In this document: positions 54,990 through 63,681 of the stretch, piece after piece | Position numbering within the stretch: position 1 is the first letter of the stretch | Layout of the letters: each line of letters starts with the position of its first letter | The notes under the pieces: model-generated | Told to the model about the DNA's origin: nothing | What the model saw: the letters and a program-made list of their open reading frames with translations, nothing else | Database searches by the model: none | Made by a program: the position numbers and the translations under genes | NCBI RefSeq assembly: GCF_024649945.1 | Contig: NZ_JANKMS010000001.1 | Location: 620,001-684,000 of the forward strand | Direction of reading: 5' to 3' | DNA: 64,000 bases | From: Flavobacterium panacis | Lineage (GTDB): Bacteria; Bacteroidota; Bacteroidia; Flavobacteriales; Flavobacteriaceae

Positions 54990-56021
54990 TTAAAGTTGTT
55001 TTCCAATTTGAATCAATAGGTCTGAAACTGCTTTTGGCTGAGATAAAAAGGGAGAATGACTGCTGTTGATTTCATAAATCGTTTTGATTCCAGCTTTTGA
55101 AATCATTTGATCTTGCAGTCTTGGCGAGATCACAATGTCTTGAAGTGTTTTGATGTATATTTTTTCTACACTTCCAAAATTTTGAGAAGTTAGTGTAACG
55201 GCATTAGAAAAAGGAATTGCAGGTTCAGCACGATAATTATCTTTTACTTTTTGCTTAGCGACAGCAGTGCTATCATTAATAAACAAACGGATTAATTCTT
55301 CAGATTTGACGTCAAGTGTCAAATGATCTGCAGCTTCAATAAGGGTAGGTCCTAACTGCGAATCTGGGTCGGTTTTGGCAAGATCACCAATAGACTGGCC
55401 TGATGAAGGTAAAAAAGCACCAATATAAATTAGTCTGCTTATTTTAGAAGGAATGCTTTCGGCAACGGCTGTAACCACCATTCCGCCCATGCTATGCCCT
55501 ACTAAAACAACTTTTTTATCTGCTTTTGAAATGGCTTCAATAACCTTATCACGATATAAATTTAATGATAAATTTTGAGCTGGCGTAGCCTCTTTTCCGT
55601 GTCCTGGAAGTTCAACCACAATTACTTGATGACCGTTTTTAATTAGGCTTGCTTTTACTTCATCCCAAACATAAGGAGCCTGCCAAGCACCGTGTACTAA
55701 AACATAAGTTTGCGGTTTAAGATTTATGTTTTCGTCATTATTAGTACAAGAAGCAAATGAAGAAAATGAGGTAAAAGCCAATACTATCGCCAAAACTTTC
55801 GGAATTACTCTTCTGTTTTTAAAAACAAAAACTCCTAAATAATGAAACACTACTCCTAATGCCCAAGCAGCATTCTGCCAAAGCGGCCATAAATACGTTT
55901 GATCTGTAAGAAACCATACTAACCAAAGTACTGGTGTGGTTAATACAAATACCAATAAGTGAATTTTAAATCCTTTTTTTGGATTGATGTGAGCATTTTG
56001 CTCTTTTGCTAAATTTTTCAT
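54990..56021 (-). CDS. 2TM-domain fused to an alpha/beta hydrolase
   Basis: 343 residues. The first 70 residues form a 2TM-type module with two helices (about 20-38 and 48-67). A third hydrophobic stretch RRVIPKVLAIVLAFTSFSSFASC (C92) looks exactly like an embedded lipoprotein signal, so a lipoprotein hydrolase seems to have been fused after a 2TM protein. The hydrolase (about 104-343) has LVHGAWQAPYVWDEV, GHSMGGM (S177) and catalytic His in NSSHSPFLSQP. Similar to small secreted esterases. Whether the internal lipobox is still processed is unknown. Confidence 0.85.
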   Translation of the reverse strand: MKNLAKEQNAHINPKKGFKIHLLVFVLTTPVLWLVWFLTDQTYLWPLWQNAAWALGVVFHYLGVFVFKNRRVIPKVLAIVLAFTSFSSFASCTNNDENINLKPQTYVLVHGAWQAPYVWDEVKASLIKNGHQVIVVELPGHGKEATPAQNLSLNLYRDKVIEAISKADKKVVLVGHSMGGMVVTAVAESIPSKISRLIYIGAFLPSSGQSIGDLAKTDPDSQLGPTLIEAADHLTLDVKSEELIRLFINDSTAVAKQKVKDNYRAEPAIPFSNAVTLTSQNFGSVEKIYIKTLQDIVISPRLQDQMISKAGIKTIYEINSSHSPFLSQPKAVSDLLIQIGKQL

Positions 56022-56045
56022 GATGTGTGATTTTATAAATTGAGA

Positions 56046-56633
56046 TTATTTTAATTGTGTTCCTAGCTGTTCGACTTTTTGAAGCCATTTTGTTCTTTGC
56101 TTGTCAGTAGATTTTCTCATAAATCCGAAAGTCGAAAATCGGATGGGATCAAAGCCGACGTAGCCAAAAACGATGTCTTTTAGAATTTGATATTGAGAAG
56201 CACGATAGATGAGATAAAACCACCATTTTGGCGTATCCATTGTAACTAAAAGCCTTAAGCTTTTTCCTTTTAAAAGTTTTTCTGGGAAAATTTTTCCTGA
56301 ATGATGTTTGAAAGCAAAATCAGGAAGTAGAATTCGGTCTATAAATCCTTTAGTAATAGCAGGCATAAATCCCCACCAATTTGGATAAGACAATACAATG
56401 TGGTCTGCCCACAAAATAAGTTTTTGAGCTTCAGCTAAATCATCTTCTAGCTCTAATTTTTCTCCTGTTTTGTAACCGTCAGCAAGATTTACATCAAAAT
56501 CAAGTTCAGAGATATAAATCGTTTTGCAGTTTGCTCCTGTACGTTCAACGCCTTTTTTATAAGCATTAAGCAATGCATTACAAAAAGAATTTTGAGAAGG
56601 ATGCCCAAGTATAAGTAAGATATTCGTTTTCAT
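56046..56633 (-). CDS. NAD(P)H:quinone oxidoreductase-like flavoprotein
   Basis: 195 residues, flavodoxin-like fold. ILLILGHPSQNSFCNALLNAYKKGVERTG is the FMN/FAD phosphate loop region, and LSYPNWWGFMPAITKGFIDRILLPDFAFKH is the family motif of NQO1/KefF/YwrO-like reductases. It would reduce quinones or related electrophiles by two electrons. It is the first gene after the Crp regulator, 76 bases away. Confidence 0.88.
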   Translation of the reverse strand: MKTNILLILGHPSQNSFCNALLNAYKKGVERTGANCKTIYISELDFDVNLADGYKTGEKLELEDDLAEAQKLILWADHIVLSYPNWWGFMPAITKGFIDRILLPDFAFKHHSGKIFPEKLLKGKSLRLLVTMDTPKWWFYLIYRASQYQILKDIVFGYVGFDPIRFSTFGFMRKSTDKQRTKWLQKVEQLGTQLK

Positions 56634-56709
56634 AGCAGTATCATTTAATTTGACACTGCAAAGATTTTAAATAAAGCGAGGGCGTTCCTGACACAAATGT
56701 GTCAAAATA

Positions 56710-57300
56710 TTATTGATGGGCTAATTTTTGTCGAATTCGGGTAAGCGACTGTCTTTCAATACCTAGAAAACTACAGAGATGCGAAATAGAAACTCTGTTA
56801 AACAGTCCAGAATGGTGTTTTATAAAATCGAGATAACGTTCTTCGGCGGTTTGAAATATGAAGCTTTCAATGCGTGTTTGTTGTCGTTTTAAAATTTCTT
56901 CTGCGACTAATCGGCCGTATCGTTCAAGATTGGGTAAATGTTCGTAAATCCATTGCATGTTTTCATAAGAAAGACAAACCATAGTTGTAGGTTCTAAACA
57001 TTGAATGGAATATTTGCTGGGTTGTTGCGTGATAAAAGCGGGATAATGCGTCGCGTAATCTCCTTCAGAATAAAAACCGACGGTAATTTCATTTCCATCT
57101 TTATCTACAAAAGAGGAACGAACCAAACCATTTATCACAAAACCAATGCATTTTTGCACTTTTCCGAATTGCAGAAAAAAATCTTTTTTATCCAACTCTT
57201 CAATAGTAAGTTTTGAAGCATACTGCGTCAGTTCATCATCTGTCACATTCGGACAAATTTGTTTCACTGAATTTAGAAATGCTTCTATATCTGATTCCAT
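56710..57300 (-). CDS. Crp/Fnr-family transcriptional regulator
   Basis: 196 residues. Cyclic-nucleotide-binding-like beta roll (about 25-120, QKCIGFVINGLVRSSFVDKDGNEITVGFYSEGDYATHYPAF) and a C-terminal HTH (RVSISHLCSFLGIERQSLTRIRQKLA). The Cys residues do not form an Fnr-type iron-sulfur motif. It likely controls the downstream minus-strand cluster (quinone reductase, hydrolase, ABM, DJ-1) in response to an electrophile or redox signal, which is inference from context. Confidence 0.88.
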   Translation of the reverse strand: MESDIEAFLNSVKQICPNVTDDELTQYASKLTIEELDKKDFFLQFGKVQKCIGFVINGLVRSSFVDKDGNEITVGFYSEGDYATHYPAFITQQPSKYSIQCLEPTTMVCLSYENMQWIYEHLPNLERYGRLVAEEILKRQQTRIESFIFQTAEERYLDFIKHHSGLFNRVSISHLCSFLGIERQSLTRIRQKLAHQ

Positions 57301-57526
57301 TTACTTTATTAAATTATTTTACCTACTACAAATCATTTAAGCATTTGTATAGCAATAATCACGAATTAAGATTTCGTAAAATATAAGTAGAAGATTGGGG
57401 GAGATTTGGGACAAGAAATTAGATACTATTCAAGAATCAGAACAAATATCTGGATAAGAATATAACTATTTCTGTAGCTATATCTTACAAATGTTTTTGT
57501 GTAATATTCTTTTCTTAAAAAGGTTA

Positions 57527-57769
57527 TTACACGAGAACACTAATCGTATTACTTAGATTTTCTTTGACGATAAAATCTAAGATAAATTCTTTTACTTCAT
57601 TTTTTGCTTCGGTTTCGAAAGAGTTGATATGAAATTCTTCATCCTTGTCGCTGATGTGTATAATTTCGGTATAACCTTTAGTAATTAACGTACCTTTCAA
57701 TTTAATTAAGTTAAATTGCTGTCTGCCATCTAATTCTTTGCGAACCTGTAGTTTTATAGCTCTTCCCAT
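57527..57769 (-). CDS. conserved-looking small protein of unknown function (80 aa)
   Basis: 80 residues from ATG 57769 (MGRAIKLQVRKELDGRQQFNLIKLKG); an ATG two codons earlier is also possible. No signal peptide, no Cys, mixed charge, predicted alpha/beta. I do not recognise the family. It is flanked by about 220 and 170 bases of non-coding DNA and stands alone. Confidence 0.55.
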   Translation of the reverse strand: MGRAIKLQVRKELDGRQQFNLIKLKGTLITKGYTEIIHISDKDEEFHINSFETEAKNEVKEFILDFIVKENLSNTISVLV

Positions 57770-57871
57770 ATGCAAATTTTTTAAATTAATTAATTGTCAT
57801 CTAATTATAAATGTAAAACAATTAATGAATCAAACTAATATTTTAACACAGGTCACAACCTATTATTTATC

Positions 57872-57934
57872 AACACCTTATAAACATTTTATTTCACAAA
57901 AAAGAAACAAAAAATACCATATAAATAAGGTGTT
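57872..57934 (-). terminator. possible terminator after the dihaem peroxidase gene
   Basis: AACACCTTAT pairs perfectly with ATAAGGTGTT (10 bp) across a 43-base AT-rich loop, just past the stop codon at 57941 on the minus strand. The long loop and lack of a U run make it weak. Confidence 0.35.
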
Positions 57935-57940
57935 TCCAAA

Positions 57941-58957
57941 CTATTTTCCAACAAATTGTGTATCACTCAGCGTTTTCATAAAAGCGATAAGATTATCTTT
58001 TTCTTGTTCTGTCAACGGAATTCTCTTTCCATTTCCTTTAAAAATCGGATCAAGATTATCAGCATCTAATACGCCATTATCAAAATAATCTAAAACAGCT
58101 CTTAAATTCGAGAACTGTCCAAAACTTCCATAAGGTGCCGTATATTCAACATTTCGCAGAGATGGAACTCTAAAACTCATAAAATCGGCAGGAATTCCTG
58201 TTACTCTTCCTCTACCCGCTTCATTTGTATCTATATTTAATGGAAAACCAATATTTCTAAAACTCTGATCCGTAAATAATTCTGTTGCATGACAACTGGC
58301 ACATTTCTGCTGAAAGGATTGAAAACCCTGCAATTCGCTTTCCGTAAAAGAGGTTTCTTTTCGTTTTACTTTATCGTATTTGCTGTTGGCAGAAATTAAA
58401 GTGTATTCAAATTGTGCAATACTTTTATAAATTTTATCAGGTGTAACACTTTCATCTCCAAAAGCTTTTTTGAACAAATCTTTATAAACCGCATCGTCTT
58501 TAATTTTGCCTATAACTTCTAAAATAGAAGAATCCATTTCTTCATGCGTGATTATAGGAACTAAAGGCTGATTTTCTAATTGCAATTTACTTCCATCCCA
58601 ATTGTAAAACTTCATGAAAGCCAGATTTTGAATTGAGGGCGTATTTCGAAGTCCGATTCTGCCTTCAATTCCAACGGCTTGTGCGTGCTGATCTGTAAAA
58701 GCATTTGCCTGAATGTGACAGCTTGAGCACGAAATCGTATTGTCTGCGCTAAATCTTTTATCAGAAAAAAGTTTTTCCCCTAATTCTATTCCGTATTTAG
58801 TTGGTTTGTTTTGACCAACAAAAGCATTTAATTCTGGAAAATCAGACGGAATATTTAAGGCTATTTCTGGATTATCAATAGCAATCATATCAGAATCTTC
58901 ATTGCTGCAAGACGTTAATGACAGTACAATCGATATGAAAACAATTATTTTTTTCAT
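57941..58957 (-). CDS. dihaem cytochrome c peroxidase/MauG-like lipoprotein (MbnH-like)
   Basis: 338 residues, lipobox LTSC with C17. Two c-type haem sites: CSSCH (77-81) and CASCH (219-223). LRNTPSIQNLAFMKFYNWDG and PLVPIITHEEM are typical of the CcpA/MauG family; in place of the Met ligand region of peroxidases stands TAPYGSFG. It lies directly after an MbnP-like gene. In methanobactin systems the partner pair MbnH-MbnP works together: MbnH is a dihaem enzyme that converts a Trp of MbnP to kynurenine. The same reaction here is plausible but not shown. Confidence 0.88.
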   Translation of the reverse strand: MKKIIVFISIVLSLTSCSNEDSDMIAIDNPEIALNIPSDFPELNAFVGQNKPTKYGIELGEKLFSDKRFSADNTISCSSCHIQANAFTDQHAQAVGIEGRIGLRNTPSIQNLAFMKFYNWDGSKLQLENQPLVPIITHEEMDSSILEVIGKIKDDAVYKDLFKKAFGDESVTPDKIYKSIAQFEYTLISANSKYDKVKRKETSFTESELQGFQSFQQKCASCHATELFTDQSFRNIGFPLNIDTNEAGRGRVTGIPADFMSFRVPSLRNVEYTAPYGSFGQFSNLRAVLDYFDNGVLDADNLDPIFKGNGKRIPLTEQEKDNLIAFMKTLSDTQFVGK

Positions 58958-58973
58958 TTTAAATGAATTTAAA

Positions 58974-59012
58974 ACAGAACCGTCTGCCTTCTAAAATCAC
59001 AAACGGTTCTGT
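58974..59012 (-). terminator. hairpin between mbnP-like and mbnH-like genes
   Basis: ACAGAACCGT pairs perfectly with ACGGTTCTGT (10 bp, 19-base loop), followed on the minus strand by TTTT. It sits in the 64-base gap and would allow more MbnP-like than peroxidase to be made. Confidence 0.65.
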
Positions 59013-59021
59013 ATTATGATT

Positions 59022-59888
59022 TTAGTTTTCTACGCTAGAAACAGAAAACATTCCTGAGATATCGCTTGTTCCGTTTCCACCTAAATTGTCTACAAATCTT
59101 ACCATTTGAGCCGCTGTATGAACATTTGGAGTTGCATTATCGTTCATTCCAGTTCCGGTAGAAAGTGTAATTGTATTGGTTTTACCACTCAATAATTTAT
59201 CAAAATCAGCATTGATTTTGATTTTTGGCGCTTTACTTCCTACCACTGCATTTGTAGTCAGATTTAAAGTTACATCGCGATACGCATTTACACCTTGTGT
59301 GTAAGCTCCTGCTGTTCCTTCAACTGTACTTCCAGTATGAATTGACATGGTTTTATTATCTGTATCATAAAAACCTTCCACTTTTGTAAAACGGTAACCA
59401 CTTCCCCATTCCCACATCATCGCCGTGTCGTTTGCTCCCGCAGCAGCATAAAAATTAGGAAATCTAACCTGATCTAAAGTATTTTGCTCTGGTTTGATTC
59501 CTAAACCAAATTTGATCTGTTTGTAAGTCGCAGATGGCACATTACTTAAAACATAACTTAACGAAGCCGTTTTTGACTGGTCGATTACTGTCGCACCTTT
59601 ATCCAAATCATTTACATTGTATGGAACTTCATCGCCATTGTCTTTGATAAGACGAATGTTGCTGATTACATATTTCAATTCAGAAAAATGATGTACTTGT
59701 CCAGAAGCTGAAGTATTTGTTGTCGCACTTGTTGAAGCTGCGTTTCCTAAAACAATCGTGGTACTTTTGAAAGTATTATTAAATTCTAAAGTCAAATTGT
59801 TTGCTGCAGGATTGTCGTCATCGCTTGAACAAGATACGAATGCCAAAGAGGCCAATGATAGTAAAAGGTATTTTTTTAAATTTTGCAT
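59022..59888 (-). CDS. MbnP-family lipoprotein, putative copper-binding
   Basis: 288 residues from ATG 59888, giving lipoprotein signal MQNLKKYLLLSLASLAFVSC (C20); the ATG at 59942 would bury it and run into the upstream repeat. MbnP-family features: LTLEFNNTFKSTTIVLG, HHFSELKYVISNIRL (His 66-67), GLGIKPEQN, and MMWEWGSGYRFTKVEGFY (W159, W161). MbnP proteins bind copper in the periplasm and are partners of dihaem MbnH. The gene order MbnP then MbnH matches. Function in copper uptake is inferred from family and context. Confidence 0.85.
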   Translation of the reverse strand: MQNLKKYLLLSLASLAFVSCSSDDDNPAANNLTLEFNNTFKSTTIVLGNAASTSATTNTSASGQVHHFSELKYVISNIRLIKDNGDEVPYNVNDLDKGATVIDQSKTASLSYVLSNVPSATYKQIKFGLGIKPEQNTLDQVRFPNFYAAAGANDTAMMWEWGSGYRFTKVEGFYDTDNKTMSIHTGSTVEGTAGAYTQGVNAYRDVTLNLTTNAVVGSKAPKIKINADFDKLLSGKTNTITLSTGTGMNDNATPNVHTAAQMVRFVDNLGGNGTSDISGMFSVSSVEN

Positions 59889-59937
59889 TTTTTTAAATTT
59901 TTGTATTTCTATTTTATTATTTGTGTTTGATTTTTTT

Positions 59938-60074
59938 AACACATAGAAACATAGCTTTTACTGACTTATTAAAGGCGTTTCACTTGCATTAATAAACATA
60001 GCTATGTGTTAGAAACTTGTTTCTTTTCATATTCTATTTATTAAGCATCGAAATATATCTATGTTTCTATGCGT
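59938..60074. repeat. REP/MITE-like element with terminal inverted repeats
   Basis: AACACATAGAAACATAGCT (59938-59956) is matched in inverse by ATCTATGTTTCTATGCGTT (60056-60074) with two mismatches. Between them lies AACATAGCTATGTGTT, whose core ACATAGCTATGT (59996-60007) is a perfect palindrome with the same CATAG word. The whole 137-base unit fills the gap between two copper-module genes. It looks like a small non-autonomous palindromic element; other copies elsewhere in the genome are expected. Confidence 0.65.
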
Positions 60075-60086
60075 TAAAAATGTTTT

Positions 60087-60470
60087 TCAACATTTAGTAA
60101 AAAATAAAATAGGCGGCGGTACAAAAATTTCGAGACAAGGTTCTGTTTGTCCCATTTCTTTATAAATCAATACTTTTCTTGAATTTAATATTCTTATAAT
60201 GTCACATTTAAATTCAATTTCGGAAGTCAAAACAATATCAATACTTTTACTAATGCTTGTAAGTTCTAAATCACTTTTCTGATCCGATTTTTCGAGTTCT
60301 TTCTTTAAATGACATTTTCCGTGACACTGTAATTCTGGCTTTGCTTTATTGACGCAAAATTCGTTTTCAATACTTTGCTGGTTCAGTTTAAAGTGCACAA
60401 TAATCAATGCTTGCTGGAAAGAAACCAACAGCAATAAGATTATCATTGTGAAACTAAAAACTTTATTCAT
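60087..60470 (-). CDS. small membrane-anchored protein with C-x9-C-x3-C motif (copy 1)
   Basis: 127 residues. One N-terminal hydrophobic helix (about 5-26), then FCVNKAKPELQCHGKCHLKKELEK with C39, C49, C53, a helical Lys/Glu stretch, and a tail ending VPPPILFFTKC (C127). The same C-x9-C-x3-C-x-L-x-K pattern and a PP tail occur in the gene at 63682-63999. It starts 6 bases after the TonB receptor stop. Such proteins recur near copper-linked TonB receptors in Bacteroidota and have no assigned function. Metal binding by the three Cys (and H50, H54) is a natural guess. Confidence 0.72.
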   Translation of the reverse strand: MNKVFSFTMIILLLLVSFQQALIIVHFKLNQQSIENEFCVNKAKPELQCHGKCHLKKELEKSDQKSDLELTSISKSIDIVLTSEIEFKCDIIRILNSRKVLIYKEMGQTEPCLEIFVPPPILFFTKC

Positions 60471-60476
60471 CTTGTA

Positions 60477-62456
60477 TTAGAAATTGAATTTTAAAGAGGT
60501 GAAAATATTACGTCCCATTCTTGGAATATTTCCCCAGTCGGCATAAGTACTGTAATATTCATTTAATAAATTCTCTGCTCCAACCTGAACTACGGTTTTT
60601 ACTTTATTGATTTTAAAAGAATAATCGGCTGAAATATTCCAGATTGTATAAGCTCCTGTTAAATCTTCTCCGTATTCTGGACTAAAATTGATCTGCTCAA
60701 AATCGCCATTTACAGAAGTCTGAATTCCGAAGTTTTTATCCATAAAATGAAGCGAAGTTTGATAACTCAACGGACGAATAAATGGCAGATTTCCTCCATT
60801 ATTATCCATTCCGCGGGCGTAAGTCAAGGTTCCTTTCCAATGCAAATGTTCTAGAATATCATAACTCGCGTTCATTGACATATTCAAAAGCGTTGCATAA
60901 TCTAATGAAGTATATCCTTTTACACCAACCGATTGGTAATTCATCGGACTTCCCATACTCAAAATTCTACCAATGATGTAGTTTTGAATATAGAAATAAT
61001 TGATTTTCCCTTGAATGCTTAATTTTTCGTTTTTAAAACCTGCGCTGGCATTTCCTTCATACGAAATTTCATTTTTTAAATCAGGATTTCCGATATAATC
61101 ATAACGGTCAAAACTATTGTAGATGTAATATCCGTATCCTTCAGAAACAGATGGTGCTCTGTGTCCGTAACCTGTTCCAACAGAAAAATTAAAATGATCA
61201 ATATCTAAATTATAACCTGCGTGAAGACTTGGCAAAAATCTCGTTTTTTCCTGAGATGCGCCTGGATGAAAAATCCAGTTGAATTCTACATATTTAGAAT
61301 AATTGTAATTGACACCCAAAGAACCACCCAAATTCACCTGACTTTTCTCTGAAATATCCCAAGAATTATTTATCGAAAGTCCCGCATAACGTGTTGTTAC
61401 CCAAGGCCAGCTGTAAGCAAACATGGTTCTTTCGCTTCGATCTTGCGGATACATTCGCATTTCTGCAATTGATAAATTATCGTAAGCATTTAACTGTATT
61501 TCAGACGAATAACTGTTCTTTTTCAAATTGGCTTTAGAAACCAAACCATAGGTCGTACTCCAGCCTGGCATATCCATATGAACCAAATTTTCGGGACGCG
61601 TGGTATCATCCATATAATGTTCTATGGCATTGAAATAGATTTTGGAATCCACAACTTTAACCAATCCTTCTTCAAACAATTGTTTATAAGAAGCAGATGT
61701 AATTAAAGCGCGTGAAAGTGATAAATCCATTGGAAGCGCTGGATAACCAACATCTTTTGCCATATCAAAAATCGCATCCAATCTTACTGATGATAAATCG
61801 GTAGTTTTATAAGCAAATCCTAATGAAGTATTGAACTTTTTATATTGTGAATGTTTTACTTCGTTATCGTTTCCATCATAATAATTGTCGGCTTTTCGAT
61901 AGGAAATACTTCCTTCAGCAACAAATTTTTCACCCGAATACGCAACATTTCCAAGATTGAAAAACTGTTTGTTGTTAAACTCAAATCCGCTTTGGTAAGC
62001 TCCGTTCCATTTTTTTGCTAATCCAAAAGGCGTGCTTTTTCTTTTTAAATCGATACTTCCTGCAATGGTTGAACCGTGAAGACTTCCCTCCTGTCCTGAT
62101 TTTATATCAATAGTCGAAAGATTATTACTTTCGACATAAGAAGTAATTGGGTCCATTTTATCGGTACAAGCCCCAAAAACGTGCATTCCATCAATGGTAA
62201 CCGTAGAACGTTCTGTACTCATATTGTTCAATAAAGGTTCCCATGCGTAAGCACCACGTTTAATGAAACTAATATTATCTGAAGAAGATAAAAATTCATC
62301 AACAGAAACCGCCATTTTCATTTCGGTTTCAATTTTCTTTTTGGCTGCGTTTTTTACCTTTACTTCTTCTAAATTTTTAATACTATCGTGATGTGCGTGT
62401 GTGTTTTGAGCGGTTACTGACACTCCCAAAAAAAGTAACATTAAAATATATTTCAT
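60477..62456 (-). CDS. TonB-dependent receptor, probable copper type
   Basis: 659 residues from ATG 62456 (MKYILMLLFLGVSVTAQ signal); the ATG at 62498 would overlap the previous gene. The mature N-terminus has HAHH (20-23). The plug contains STVTIDGMHVFGACTDKMDPITSYVE with C97 and M101, a Cys/Met motif found in a conserved subgroup of receptors linked to copper lipoproteins. Barrel ends IFTSLKFNF. No Ig-like N-domain. It is sandwiched between a YtkA-like lipoprotein (4-base gap) and a small Cys protein (6-base gap), and the genes are surely one operon. It probably imports copper or a copper complex. Confidence 0.88.
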   Translation of the reverse strand: MKYILMLLFLGVSVTAQNTHAHHDSIKNLEEVKVKNAAKKKIETEMKMAVSVDEFLSSSDNISFIKRGAYAWEPLLNNMSTERSTVTIDGMHVFGACTDKMDPITSYVESNNLSTIDIKSGQEGSLHGSTIAGSIDLKRKSTPFGLAKKWNGAYQSGFEFNNKQFFNLGNVAYSGEKFVAEGSISYRKADNYYDGNDNEVKHSQYKKFNTSLGFAYKTTDLSSVRLDAIFDMAKDVGYPALPMDLSLSRALITSASYKQLFEEGLVKVVDSKIYFNAIEHYMDDTTRPENLVHMDMPGWSTTYGLVSKANLKKNSYSSEIQLNAYDNLSIAEMRMYPQDRSERTMFAYSWPWVTTRYAGLSINNSWDISEKSQVNLGGSLGVNYNYSKYVEFNWIFHPGASQEKTRFLPSLHAGYNLDIDHFNFSVGTGYGHRAPSVSEGYGYYIYNSFDRYDYIGNPDLKNEISYEGNASAGFKNEKLSIQGKINYFYIQNYIIGRILSMGSPMNYQSVGVKGYTSLDYATLLNMSMNASYDILEHLHWKGTLTYARGMDNNGGNLPFIRPLSYQTSLHFMDKNFGIQTSVNGDFEQINFSPEYGEDLTGAYTIWNISADYSFKINKVKTVVQVGAENLLNEYYSTYADWGNIPRMGRNIFTSLKFNF

Positions 62457-62460
62457 GTTT

Positions 62461-63384
62461 TTAGAATAAAGTATCAATATATAATTCGCTCTTAACACCT
62501 TCTACTCCAGGTGTAAAATCTGTTGGAACTACCGTTCCTTTTAAAATTAATCCGTTTTGATTCATCATAATTAAGTTCAGCGTCCAGTTTCCTGTCATCG
62601 TATAATTAACCACTCCGTGATATAAACCGTCGTTTTGCTGTGTTAAATCTTGGTTATTTGGAGACGAATGATTTCCCATTGAAGGTTCCGGCATTCGTGG
62701 ATCTATTTTTAAAGTATAACCTGTAACTTCTGAATAGGAAAACTGTGTCGGATCTGGGAAAGTACCCGCAGCAGTTGTTGGTTTATTGTATTTGTAAATT
62801 CCCGCAACTATTGGATTTTCAGCTACTTTTGGCTTTTGTGGTGCAATTAAAGCAATAACATATTGTTCGTTATCTTTTCCTGTAAAAGTGGTCATATTGA
62901 GGTTTTTATTGCTTTGTTTTTCAACCAAAATATCTTTAGTCACTTCATACTTTTGATTGTCAGCTGTAAAACTTACATAGAATTTCCAGCTGTTTGTTGT
63001 AGCACTTTCACTTGTAAATACCGAATATCCTGCAAAATATTTATTAGCGGTATCGTACTTAACAGTATACTCATGCGGACAAGAAGTTGTGCTTCCTTCA
63101 GTTGAACTCATAATAGGTAAAAAAGTAACTTCTGATGCTGTAAGACTTTGATTGTTTTGTGTATTGACAATCTTAAAACGAAGTTCGTTGTAACCTTTAT
63201 AAAATGTTCCGTTTAAGGCTTCAATACTAATTTTGTAGTTACCACTTGTTAAAGAAGCCGCTTCTTTAAATTCATAATATTCTGGCACTTGAGAACCAAT
63301 CTCCGCTTCGTAATCTGTTTTATCGATTGTACAGGACGTAATTGCACACACTAATGCAATCACCAAAAATTTAAAAGATTTCAT
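62461..63384 (-). CDS. lipoprotein with YtkA/FixH-like domains, putative copper-binding
   Basis: 307 residues, lipobox AITSC with C18. Two beta-sandwich YtkA-like domains: residues about 47-150 with FLPIMSSTEGSTTSCPHE (M92, C102, H104), and about 190-300 with DPRMPEPSMGNHSSPNN (M231, M236, H239) and GLYHGVVNYTMTGNWTLNLIMM. Met/His/Cys clusters of this type bind copper in related periplasmic proteins. It is encoded just before the TonB receptor and would hold or hand over copper at the outer membrane. Confidence 0.8.
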   Translation of the reverse strand: MKSFKFLVIALVCAITSCTIDKTDYEAEIGSQVPEYYEFKEAASLTSGNYKISIEALNGTFYKGYNELRFKIVNTQNNQSLTASEVTFLPIMSSTEGSTTSCPHEYTVKYDTANKYFAGYSVFTSESATTNSWKFYVSFTADNQKYEVTKDILVEKQSNKNLNMTTFTGKDNEQYVIALIAPQKPKVAENPIVAGIYKYNKPTTAAGTFPDPTQFSYSEVTGYTLKIDPRMPEPSMGNHSSPNNQDLTQQNDGLYHGVVNYTMTGNWTLNLIMMNQNGLILKGTVVPTDFTPGVEGVKSELYIDTLF

Positions 63385-63681
63385 TTGTAATGAATGTTTG
63401 AAAACTGTTTAAAATGCAGCACAAAGCCATCAGATTTTGAAAGACTAAATGCCGTGAAATTTAAATGGAGGTTGTAATTGAAAAATACGTTTCAAGTGTC
63501 TTTTCCATTACTTGAAATAAGATCAAAAATTACTGTTGTAGAGAATAGAATTCAATCGAATAAACTGAAATTCTAAAATAAATTCATTGACTATCAAATG
63601 AACTTATACCAAGTTTTGCATCATTGAAATTAAAATCAATGATCTAAAATCTTTTACAATAAAATTGATCTTAAAGAAAAG

